NCBI GenBank assembly: GCA_964385305.1
Contig: CAYLOP010000196.1
Location: 1-5,000 of the forward strand
Length of the DNA stretch: 5,000 nt
Direction of reading: 5' to 3'
From: CAYLOP01 sp964385305
GTDB taxonomy: Bacteria > Chloroflexota > Anaerolineae > Anaerolineales > E44-bin32
Under the pieces are notes generated by a model. It was given only the letters and a program-made list of their open reading frames with translations, did not search any database and was not told the origin of the DNA. Position numbers and translations under genes: made by a program. This document shows positions 1-5,000 of the stretch, one piece after another. Numbering within the stretch: the first letter of the stretch is position 1; every line of letters begins with the position of its first letter.

Positions 1-189
1 CAAGATGATATATTCCAAGCCAAAGACGATGGTTATGACCGCCGCGATGCCACCGGCTACAAGACCGATTCTGCTTTCCTGCACTTCAACCACCTTCCAA
101 TCCCCTACAACCTTGGATTGGTAGTAGATGCGGATCGCAAACATCAGGATGCCGGACAGAATGAAAATGCCACGAAATACGTACTCCAT
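1..189 (-). CDS. Small membrane protein, N-terminal fragment (possible isoprenylcysteine methyltransferase-like)
   Basis: The frame is open from an ATG at 189 to the left edge, giving 63 residues of a protein whose C-terminal part lies outside the window. Two hydrophobic segments are visible, about residues 4-20 and 41-59, separated by a short polar loop containing QSKVVGDWK. This layout, with a first helix ending in an R-I-Y-Y type sequence, resembles the start of bacterial isoprenylcysteine carboxyl methyltransferase-like proteins, but the diagnostic C-terminal RHPxY region is not present here, so the family call is a guess. An in-frame ATG at 207 could also be the start, and neither candidate has a strong ribosome binding site. 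The gene lies downstream of the tandem ACT gene on the same strand after a 234 bp spacer. I am fairly confident it is coding and unsure of its function. Confidence 0.5.
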   Translation of the reverse strand, partial: MEYVFRGIFILSGILMFAIRIYYQSKVVGDWKVVEVQESRIGLVAGGIAAVITIVFGLEYIIL

Positions 190-364
190 GCTTATCCCAG
201 ACGCCATTCAGCAATATCCCCGTTCCCTACCAGTTTTTTACAGGGCGTGTCATATGCAGAATTGGGTCGTGATTTTCTGACCTCAATTCGCACAGTACCG
301 GCAGGATAATTAGAAAGAAACCTCGATCCGTACCCCACTGTTTCGAAGGCGCAGGCGCGTGGTA

Positions 365-410
365 ACCATCCCAGGCCCTTATTTCAAAGGTCCTTGTTTG
401 GTTGGATGGT
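365..410. repeat. Two-part stem-loop downstream of the ACT gene
   Basis: An outer perfect 7 bp inverted repeat (ACCATCC at 365-371 with GGATGGT at 404-410) encloses an inner 7 bp stem with one mismatch (GGCCCTT at 374-380 with AAGGTCC at 387-393, loop ATTTCA). It starts about 14 bp past the stop of the ACT-domain gene on the minus strand. No U-rich tract follows, so it is not a classical Rho-independent terminator. It could act as a 3' mRNA structure, or be chance. Confidence 0.3.
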
Positions 411-423
411 GGTACTTACGGAT

Positions 424-804
424 CTATTCGCTTTTCTGCAACGTCCCGCGTGCCGTATCTAAATCGTCGGCGCCGATGACCATTCTCGTCGAAGTAGCTA
501 AGTACGCGAGCTGGAGGTTTACCCCGGCGTGAGCAAGACGGCGTGAGACATTCCCCAGCACACCAGGGCGGTCCTCGATCTCCAATACCAGGACATCCCG
601 TTCCTCGGCGATGGGTATGTGGTTGGCTTCTAAAGCCCGTCTAGCATTGGTTTCATCTTCCACAAGGATATGGATGATCCCTTTACCTTCGATGGTGACG
701 CCGCATAAACCCTCGATGTTGATCATTGCTTTACCGAGTGCCTCGCCCACTTTCGCGAGCGCACCCGGGCGGTCGTCAAGGACAACCGTGAAATCCTTAG
801 CCAT
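424..804 (-). CDS. Tandem ACT-domain protein (probable amino-acid-binding regulator)
   Basis: This 126-residue protein consists almost entirely of two ACT domains, about residues 3-64 and 70-124. Each begins with a beta strand followed by the ligand-loop motif DRPG (residues 11-14 and 78-81) and then an amphipathic helix (ALAKVGEAL and VLGNVSRRL). ACT domains bind small effectors, usually amino acids, at domain interfaces. Stand-alone tandem ACT proteins of this size (COG4747-like) have no attached enzyme and are thought to sense or regulate amino-acid metabolism in the cytoplasm; the ligand cannot be read from the sequence. The start is well supported: AGGAGG at 811-816 lies six bases before the ATG. 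It is separated from the methyltransferase-like gene upstream by 162 bp that hold a possible terminator and promoter, so it is probably its own transcript. Confidence 0.88.
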   Translation of the reverse strand: MAKDFTVVLDDRPGALAKVGEALGKAMINIEGLCGVTIEGKGIIHILVEDETNARRALEANHIPIAEERDVLVLEIEDRPGVLGNVSRRLAHAGVNLQLAYLATSTRMVIGADDLDTARGTLQKSE

Positions 805-869
805 GGCCCTCCTCCTATGGCGTTGCGCGGCAGACCCCGAAACATGACAGCGCCTATACCCTAGCTTAG

Positions 870-898
870 GTCATATCTCAGCCGACGTCTAGAGGCAA
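870..898 (-). promoter_or_regulatory. Possible sigma-70-type promoter for the ACT gene
   Basis: On the minus strand, TTGCCT (893-898) and TATGAC (870-875) each match four of six consensus bases of the -35 and -10 elements and are separated by exactly 17 bp. The putative start point would lie about 60 bp upstream of the ACT-domain ATG. Matches this loose arise by chance, so this is a weak candidate. Confidence 0.25.
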
Positions 899-914
899 GC
901 TGTCCGTTCGAGCG

Positions 915-935
915 AAAAGATAAAGCGCCCGCTTT
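915..935 (-). terminator. Weak Rho-independent terminator candidate after the methyltransferase-like gene
   Basis: On the minus strand the near-perfect palindrome AAAGCGGGCGCTTT (922-935) can fold into a five-bp stem with a four-base loop and is followed by ATCTTTT. It lies about 30 bp past the stop codon at 967. The stem is short and the T tract is interrupted, so termination would be weak. Confidence 0.35.
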
Positions 936-966
936 CACACTCTCGATGTGGTTTTGAAGATTGTAC

Positions 967-1413
967 TTAAATCCAGCGGCGCACGTTTCTCTTATACGCC
1001 ATCCACTCCTCACCAAACGTTTCCCCAAGCATGGCTTCTTCTACACGGATGAAAACCAGATCCATGAGGATTGGAAATACACCCACAACGATGTATGGCG
1101 AAAGAGAACGCAGGAAGACAGCGATGCCGATTAGGATCAGGACGAAACCAAGATACATGGGATGCCTGGAGAACTTGTAGACGCCCCCGGTGAGCAGCGC
1201 CGTTGAAGTCTGGAACGGTTTAACCGTCGCCCCGTTGATTTTGAAATCCCGGTCAGCAAGCATGTTGAGCGCCGAACCCAGCGCGAAGGGCAATATGCCC
1301 AGGAAGTGCCACGGCTTAGGGATCACCGTCGCGATGGGAAAGAGGAAATGCAGCAGAACGATCAACCCGACCGCTCCATAGAGGTACATCGGTGGAAGAG
1401 CTCGTTTATTCAT
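967..1413 (-). CDS. Isoprenylcysteine carboxyl methyltransferase / phospholipid methyltransferase-like membrane protein
   Basis: The 148-residue protein has about four membrane segments (residues 11-32, 36-53, 87-103 and 106-123). After the second comes a polar loop leading to GGVYKFSRHPMYLGF (76-90), the RHPxY signature of the ICMT/PEMT group, in which this region helps bind S-adenosylmethionine. The C terminus carries the paired glutamates E125-E126, then FGEEWMAYKRNVRRW, the usual end of these enzymes. Family members methylate prenylated cysteines, phospholipids or small thiols; the substrate of bacterial homologues like this one is generally unknown and cannot be inferred here. Its length is typical of the compact bacterial forms. 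The start is supported by AAGGAG at 1419-1424, five bases before the ATG. The gene stands alone, with a spacer of about 308 bp upstream and 162 bp downstream. Confidence 0.85.
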   Translation of the reverse strand: MNKRALPPMYLYGAVGLIVLLHFLFPIATVIPKPWHFLGILPFALGSALNMLADRDFKINGATVKPFQTSTALLTGGVYKFSRHPMYLGFVLILIGIAVFLRSLSPYIVVGVFPILMDLVFIRVEEAMLGETFGEEWMAYKRNVRRWI

Positions 1414-1721
1414 CCATGCTCCTTCATCTCATCTATATTCCGTTCCGCGCCCATCGACCATCATATCATCCCCATACCTTGGATTGAGTTCATCGCATCA
1501 TTCCTACCCCACATGCACAAAAGCCAATTCAGATCATCATCGGATTAGGCGCTTCCAATCCAACTTATTCCTATTCAGTCCACATTGCCACAGAACGTTA
1601 TTCTGTAAGTATATACGGAAACCAACGCCGTTCGTCGCGGGCGTATTTCGTAGTATTAAAAAATAAGCATTCCTTCGCAAGCTGTGCGGATTTGGCCGAT
1701 CGATGAATCCCGAAGATTGAT
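1414..1721. other. Intergenic region, no gene seen
   Basis: This 308 bp spacer lies between the start of the methyltransferase-like gene and the end of the metallopeptidase-like gene. Short open frames here are not protein-like in composition. It contains the ribosome binding site of the methyltransferase-like gene at its left end, an AT-rich run around 1655-1665, and a short inverted repeat at 1590-1606. I find no convincing promoter pair, terminator or RNA gene. Confidence 0.6.
1590..1606. repeat. Short inverted repeat, possible operator
   Basis: ACAGAA and TTCTGT form a perfect 6 bp inverted repeat around the five-base spacer CGTTA, in the spacer upstream of the methyltransferase-like gene. 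The form would suit a dimeric repressor site or a small hairpin, but a repeat this short is expected by chance and there is no regulator gene beside it. Confidence 0.2.
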
Positions 1722-2531
1722 TTAATCCCCTACCCGATCAAAGTGATCCACCACCACGTCGTCGATCTTGCTCCAAAGCTCGCCCTCGACCAATCCCAGC
1801 GCTTCCTCGATGGTGCACTCGAGCGCGCGCTCCTGCCTATGCTTAAGAAGATCCGGCAGGAGATCGGGGTTTGTCTCTGCCAGGAAGCGCGTGACCCAGT
1901 AACCGCGCGTGGTGTGGTAAATCAAGTCCTCGGGATCACGCACGCCCAGACGCCCGTACCCTTTCGGCCGTGTCGCGCGCCCATCCGATCGCAGCGCTCC
2001 GAGCGTCTCAGGTTTGACGGTGTCGGCTCCCGCGTAGCGATCCACCGTGACCATCGCCAGCCCCTCGTTCAGCCAGGCCGGCAGCCGCAGGTGGGCTGTG
2101 AAGGCATGCGTGAGCTCATGGCAGGTAATGTGCCCTACCCTCACGCGTGGGTCGTCCACGTGTGCGAACACACGCGCCCCTATGCTTGAATCAGCCCGCT
2201 GGAGAAGATCAGGTGGTTTCACGCCCACCGCCCTCCGGTGGCTAAAACACTGCGCCCACCCACCAGCATAGGACCACATTCGTCTCACTCGCAGGAACCA
2301 TAGCGGCAATGTCGCCGCGAGAAGCACGCGCCAGTGCCAGGGCGCGGCGTCGTACAAAAACGCGCTCCACGACGTCATGACATACACATGGCAATCCTGC
2401 GGGACATCAAGGCCCCATGCCTCCGCTATGATCTCAACAGTGCGCTCACAGGCATCCCGGATCAAAGCTGCCGCATCGCGATGCTCAGCGTCGTAATGGA
2501 GAGTCAAACCGTTGATTTCTTGCAATTGCAT
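1722..2531 (-). CDS. HExxH metallopeptidase-like protein (peptidase MA-like, gluzincin type)
   Basis: The 269-residue protein carries the zinc-peptidase motif HELTH at 138-142 (bases 2106-2120), followed by LPAWLNEGLA (150-159), where E156 is the expected third zinc ligand. HExxH followed by an N-E-G segment is the pattern of gluzincin and peptidase MA-like proteins, in which H138, H142 and E156 bind zinc and E139 activates water. The N-terminal part (1-60) resembles the alpha/beta lead-in of these domains; residues 69-80 are hydrophobic and may be one membrane-associated segment. There is no N-terminal signal peptide. The substrate is unknown and I do not recognise a named family. I chose the second of two adjacent ATGs (2531), because GGAGG at 2538-2542 lies six bases before it; the first (2534) is too close, and a still longer frame from 2567 starts upstream of this site. 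Confidence 0.72.
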   Translation of the reverse strand: MQLQEINGLTLHYDAEHRDAAALIRDACERTVEIIAEAWGLDVPQDCHVYVMTSWSAFLYDAAPWHWRVLLAATLPLWFLRVRRMWSYAGGWAQCFSHRRAVGVKPPDLLQRADSSIGARVFAHVDDPRVRVGHITCHELTHAFTAHLRLPAWLNEGLAMVTVDRYAGADTVKPETLGALRSDGRATRPKGYGRLGVRDPEDLIYHTTRGYWVTRFLAETNPDLLPDLLKHRQERALECTIEEALGLVEGELWSKIDDVVVDHFDRVGD

Positions 2532-2537
2532 CATCGA

Positions 2538-2542
2538 CCTCC
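2538..2542 (-). promoter_or_regulatory. Ribosome binding site that decides the peptidase start
   Basis: GGAGG on the minus strand lies three bases before one ATG (2534) and six before the next (2531). Normal spacing favours the ATG at 2531 and argues against the longer frame beginning at 2567, whose first residues (MCILGCRCW) would overlap this site. Confidence 0.6.
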
Positions 2543-2629
2543 AGCATCTACACCCTAGGATACACACTGTTCAACCCGACTACGATGAATAGTGAACGAA
2601 GCTTGCCGTCTACCCTCGCTTAGACGACA

Positions 2630-2701
2630 TCATAGCTTGAAAGCATAGCCATGTCTAATAGGGACGATGGATGACCATCCCGTTCCAACAAGAGAATCCG
2701 A
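2630..2701 (-). other. Post-gap sequence of uncertain assignment
   Basis: This is the sequence after the assembly gap, read toward the left. Because the true gap length is unknown, the reading frame cannot be carried across it. The three minus-strand frames end at stops at 2630, 2620 and 2655; they begin SDSLVG, RILLLE and GFSCWN respectively. None looks clearly like an EamA C terminus, so this may be the transporter's tail, the end of another gene, or non-coding. Confidence 0.3.
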
Positions 2702-2801
2702 NNNNNNNNNNNNNNNNNNNNNNNNNNNNNNNNNNNNNNNNNNNNNNNNNNNNNNNNNNNNNNNNNNNNNNNNNNNNNNNNNNNNNNNNNNNNNNNNNNN
2801 N
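2702..2801. other. Assembly gap (100 Ns)
   Basis: There are exactly 100 consecutive Ns, the conventional placeholder for a scaffold join of unknown length. It removes the last part of the EamA transporter gene, and the two sides should not be assumed to be 100 bp apart. Confidence 0.98.
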
Positions 2802-3577
2802 AAGCCTCCAAGGATCTGACCCAACAAAAGAGGCTCGCCCACGATCGGGATAGCGATGATCGCAGTCAAGACCGGCTGAGCGACCATCGTAGGCATGACA
2901 ACAGAGGCGGGCAAGGTACCCAGGGCGAATGTAATCAGGAAATAGCCGCAGAGCTGCGAGATTAAAGCTGCCAGGAGGAAGGTCACATAGGTGGCGGGAG
3001 AATAGCCCAATAGCGGCATGCCCAGCACCTGCATTCCGCCCAGGAGACAGATCGAGCCGACCAGCATCGTGATCCATAGAACCGGGACCGTATTGAGGTT
3101 GAACCGTCCCTTCTGCGTTGCGAGGAAAAAACCGGCATAAAAGAAACTCGAGAGGATAGCGAGAAAATCGCCCTGGACAAAATAGGGACGGATCAGGATC
3201 GTGCTCCCCAACACGGCGGAAGCCCCAGCCAGGATAGCCACCAGGCTGATCCAAAAGCGGATGCCCAGGTCCTCCCGCCACACGATCCAGGCAAATAGTG
3301 CCACCCACAAGGGAGAGATGTAGTTTAGAAGCGTTGCATTGGCGACGGTCGTCCGATCGATAGCCGTGCTCCAAAAACCATGATCCAAAGCAGTGAAAAA
3401 GCCCGCCACGATGGGAAATAGAATCTGAGCGGGTGTGGGTCTGCCATGTGTGCGAATGTAGTTATAAAAGAAAGGCGCAAGGAAGAGGGTTGCGAGCGAG
3501 AATCGATAGAAGGAGGTGACAATACCAGGGGCATCCGCCCAGCGCACAAAAAGCGGTGAAACGGTGAGCACCATCAC
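2802..3577 (-). CDS. EamA/DMT-family transporter, C terminus lost in assembly gap
   Basis: About 258 codons of a drug/metabolite transporter are readable. Members have ten membrane helices in two EamA repeats and export small metabolites or amino acids; the substrate is not predictable here. The first repeat runs from SPLFVRWADAPG through NATLLNYISPLWVALFAW (with the R-E-D after helix 4) to AILAGASAVLG; the second starts near GDFLAILSSFFYAGFFLATQ and reaches VAQPVLTAIIAIPIVGEPLLLGQILGG just before the Ns. Only about 20-30 residues of a usual protein would be missing. The first possible starts after the last in-frame stop are adjacent GTG (3577) and ATG (3574), but neither has a well-spaced ribosome binding site, and family-like sequence (AYAALGLG) continues upstream in frame until a TAG at 3602-3604. 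The natural start is therefore probably ATG 3661, and this copy may be interrupted. Confidence 0.85.
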
Positions 3578-3601
3578 GCCCAGTCCCAGTGCTGCGTAAG
3601 C

Positions 3602-3661
3602 CTACAAAGTCCGCTTTTCTCCACCTCCCTCCTCGAGTAAAAACCCAAGTTTCCCATTCAT
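3602..3661 (-). pseudogene. Upstream start and leader of the EamA gene, ended by an in-frame amber codon
   Basis: An ATG at 3661 opens a frame of 19 codons (MNGKLGF...EKRTL) that stops at TAG (3602-3604), and the same frame then continues as AYAALGLG into the EamA body. The ATG has a good ribosome binding site and the peptide ends with basic residues followed by the first helix, as is normal for this family. Many EamA proteins have a tryptophan or similar residue just before the first helix, so TGG to TAG is a plausible single change. It could be a true nonsense mutation, a suppressed codon, or an assembly error; the body shows no other damage. Confidence 0.55.
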
Positions 3662-3667
3662 TGTTGT

Positions 3668-3674
3668 CACCTTC
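3668..3674 (-). promoter_or_regulatory. Ribosome binding site for the upstream EamA start
   Basis: GAAGGTG on the minus strand ends six bases before the ATG at 3661. This supports 3661 as the ancestral start of the EamA gene. The later starts at 3577 and 3574 have purine-rich sequence only about 40 bp away, too far to serve them. Confidence 0.5.
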
Positions 3675-3752
3675 GATGAGGGACCGACGTCAGACCCGGG
3701 ATTTCAAACTCGCTCCAGCTGACCGTGCACCAACGCATAGGTGTAACACAAC

Positions 3753-4346
3753 TTAGCCGACCTCTAGCCTGCTGTTAAGATTTCTCAGGAGCAAAACAGA
3801 TAGCACCATCGTCGCCAGCGGCCAGACCCACGCCAGATCGCCCGGACCACCATGCCCTGTAAGCGCCTCCGTCCTCTTGATCCGGATCAGCCGATAGCTC
3901 CCCAGCAATCGTTCCAGATCATCGTCGGAGCGCTTCCTGGGATCAACACCAAACAGCGGTCCGGCGAACCCACTAGCGATGATCACCTCTCGAAGAATCT
4001 GCGCACCCCCATCTGCCTCACTCACATCCTCTGCTACGCCCGCCCAACGCTCATGCGGCAGCCAGATCTCTACCTGCGGATTCGCTATGATATTCCGATA
4101 CCAATCCGAGATGCTCCCAAAGCCGGCTGTGCAGTAGACATCCCCATCGACAATGGCATAGTTGACGGGCGTATAGCGTGTCAGCCCTGTCACCCGACCG
4201 ATGTGTTTGATGACCATCACATACCCGCCGTATTTCGTCCCATTGCCCCACGACCCGAGACCGAGCCGGAATAAGAGAATCATGAAGCGGTTGAACGATT
4301 TAAACATCCTTCTCAACTGTTCCTCAGACAGGTTTGACAAATCCAT
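3753..4346 (-). CDS. Deazaflavin (F420)-dependent oxidoreductase-like protein with C-terminal membrane segment
   Basis: The 197-residue protein matches the nitroreductase/deazaflavin-dependent family (DUF385, related to mycobacterial Ddn). The core has HIGRVTGLTRYTPVNY (48-63), corresponding to the GRxSG...R.TP segment, then VDGDVYCTAGFG (66-77) and SDWYRNIIANPQVEIWL (80-96), corresponding to the WYxNLxANPxVE signature. Family members use reduced coenzyme F420 to reduce quinones, nitro compounds or other acceptors; the acceptor here is unknown. Residues 1-30 form a charged helix followed by a hydrophobic stretch (FMILLFRLGL), and residues 171-188 form a strong membrane helix close to the C terminus, which is not part of the core and suggests membrane attachment. 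The start is well supported: AAAGGAG at 4353-4359 lies six bases before the ATG. The EamA transporter follows on the same strand about 90 bp downstream of the stop, so they may be co-transcribed. Confidence 0.86.
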   Translation of the reverse strand: MDLSNLSEEQLRRMFKSFNRFMILLFRLGLGSWGNGTKYGGYVMVIKHIGRVTGLTRYTPVNYAIVDGDVYCTAGFGSISDWYRNIIANPQVEIWLPHERWAGVAEDVSEADGGAQILREVIIASGFAGPLFGVDPRKRSDDDLERLLGSYRLIRIKRTEALTGHGGPGDLAWVWPLATMVLSVLLLRNLNSRLEVG

Positions 4347-4609
4347 GTCGCGCTCCTTTCAGCTCTAGAATCTTATGAGCTTCTTCTAGCAATGGACGAT
4401 CCAACATTTGGGGATTAGATTTCAGCCTCATGTTAAACGCAGAATCGGTAACTCTGGACCATGCCACCGATCTCCGCCTTCACGTCCTGCAAAAAATACT
4501 TTTATGGGAACCGTTGATCCGGATTATCCCTCAAGCGTGCAATACTGCAAATTTACAAACATATCTAATCACAGAACCTAAGACCTGTTTGATCAAGAAA
4601 GCCGAAGAA
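4347..4609. other. Divergent intergenic region with a long open plus-strand leader
   Basis: This separates the divergent oxidoreductase and EamA genes and should hold both promoters. A ribosome binding site for the minus-strand gene is at 4353-4359, and TAAGAT on the minus strand just upstream of it could be a -10 box, but no matching -35 is evident. On the plus strand the transporter's frame is open from 4379, with an ATG at 4430 that lacks a well-spaced ribosome binding site. I see no RNA gene or strong hairpin. Confidence 0.5.
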
Positions 4610-5000
4610 TTGGACTCTTACTGGCGTATAGTTGTAGCTATCATGATTACCGTTCTCACCCGGGCATCCGCCTTTGTCGGGATTCACGCCGTACTGACAT
4701 CCTATTCGCCGGAAGGGACGGCCTTACTGCGCTATCTCACGGCATCCCTCGCCCTCGCGGTTTTCGCTGCAGGTAAAAGAAGCCGCCTCCTCTCCCCACG
4801 AGATCTCCTCGGCATGGCCATAAACGGCTTCCTGAGCTTCGGCTTTTACAACGTTGCCCTCAACGCTGGCGAGATGCGCATCCTGGCCGGCACGGCCCGT
4901 CTGATCATCGCCTCTGCCCCGATCTATGTTGCGTTGCTCGCTTCCCTACTCTTCAAGGAGCGCTTGAATCTTCGCGCTTGGACTGGCATGGCCACTAGTT
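4610..5000 (+). CDS. EamA/DMT-family transporter, N-terminal part
   Basis: The frame runs off the right edge and gives the first EamA repeat of a drug/metabolite exporter. Helix 1 is about YWRIVVAIM to ASAFVGIHAVL, followed by SYSPEGTALLRYLTASLALAVFA, then the loop SPRDLLGMAINGF, LSFGFYNVALNAGE, ARLIIASAPIYVALLAS and the FKERL turn after helix 4. These are the landmarks of EamA proteins, and the pattern differs from the other transporter in this window, so they are not recent duplicates. The start is uncertain: ATG 4643 would cut off the front of helix 1, whereas TTG 4610 keeps it, and neither has a clear ribosome binding site. The frame is open back to 4379. An arginine (R in TRASAF) sits where family members usually have tryptophan. 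Substrate is unknown. Confidence 0.82.
   Translation, partial: MDSYWRIVVAIMITVLTRASAFVGIHAVLTSYSPEGTALLRYLTASLALAVFAAGKRSRLLSPRDLLGMAINGFLSFGFYNVALNAGEMRILAGTARLIIASAPIYVALLASLLFKERLNLRAWTGMATS

Noticed and set aside
118..309. A 63-codon plus-strand frame over the left-edge gene and its spacer.
   Set aside because: Its first part is the complement of the minus-strand membrane protein, its product has no recognisable features, and it has no good ribosome binding site.
1655..1690. A T-rich run after the metallopeptidase gene considered as a Rho-independent terminator.
   Set aside because: On the minus strand the six Ts are preceded only by a three-base stem with a mismatch, too weak to call.
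1743..2189. A 148-codon plus-strand frame opposite the metallopeptidase.
   Set aside because: It is antisense to a gene with a clear zinc-site motif, and its arginine- and proline-rich product looks like an antisense shadow.
2655..3374. A 239-codon minus-strand frame overlapping the EamA gene and spanning the Ns.
   Set aside because: It is an alternate frame of the transporter, with glycine-, arginine- and proline-rich sequence, and its length depends on reading through the gap.
3752..3767. A sequence near the end of the oxidoreductase gene resembles one at 877-892 (AGCCGAC followed by TCTAG).
   Set aside because: Only about a dozen bases agree, one copy lies inside a coding region and there is no third copy, so it is most likely chance.
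3852..4274. A 140-codon plus-strand frame opposite the F420-type oxidoreductase.
   Set aside because: The minus-strand product matches a known family over its full core, while this product has no domain-like features.
4610..4632. TTGGAC and TATAGT considered as a promoter for the plus-strand EamA gene.
   Set aside because: They are separated by only 11 bp and lie inside the region that reads as the transporter's first helix.

Overview
The window is a stretch of ordinary chromosomal DNA from a draft genome: it contains a run of exactly 100 Ns at 2702-2801, the usual mark of a scaffold join. Base composition is balanced to slightly GC-rich, and most starts are preceded by good Shine-Dalgarno sequences. 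An F420-type deazaflavin oxidoreductase, small isoprenylcysteine-methyltransferase-like membrane proteins, a stand-alone tandem ACT protein and two EamA transporters would all fit Chloroflexota, and F420 enzymes also occur in Actinobacteria. The taxon is an inference, not something the sequence proves.

Layout. Six genes read on the minus strand and one on the plus strand. From right to left on the minus strand: an F420H2-dependent oxidoreductase-like protein (3753-4346); an EamA/DMT transporter (body 2802-3577) with an in-frame amber codon near its N terminus and its C terminus lost in the gap; a small HExxH metallopeptidase-like protein (1722-2531); an isoprenylcysteine/phospholipid methyltransferase-like membrane protein (967-1413); a tandem ACT-domain protein (424-804); and the N-terminal end of a second small membrane protein, possibly of the same methyltransferase group, cut by the left edge (1-189). 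On the plus strand a second, distinct EamA transporter begins near 4610 and is cut by the right edge. It diverges from the oxidoreductase gene across about 260 bp.

How the genes relate. Every pair is separated by about 150-310 bp, so this looks like a series of mostly single-gene units, not one operon. Nothing visible ties them into one pathway. I see no tRNA, rRNA, CRISPR array, transposase, integrase or toxin-antitoxin pair, and no convincing novel multi-gene system. The points most worth checking are the amber codon in the first EamA gene, the unusually long open leader and atypical first helix of the second, the unclassified small metallopeptidase, and the membrane tail on the oxidoreductase.
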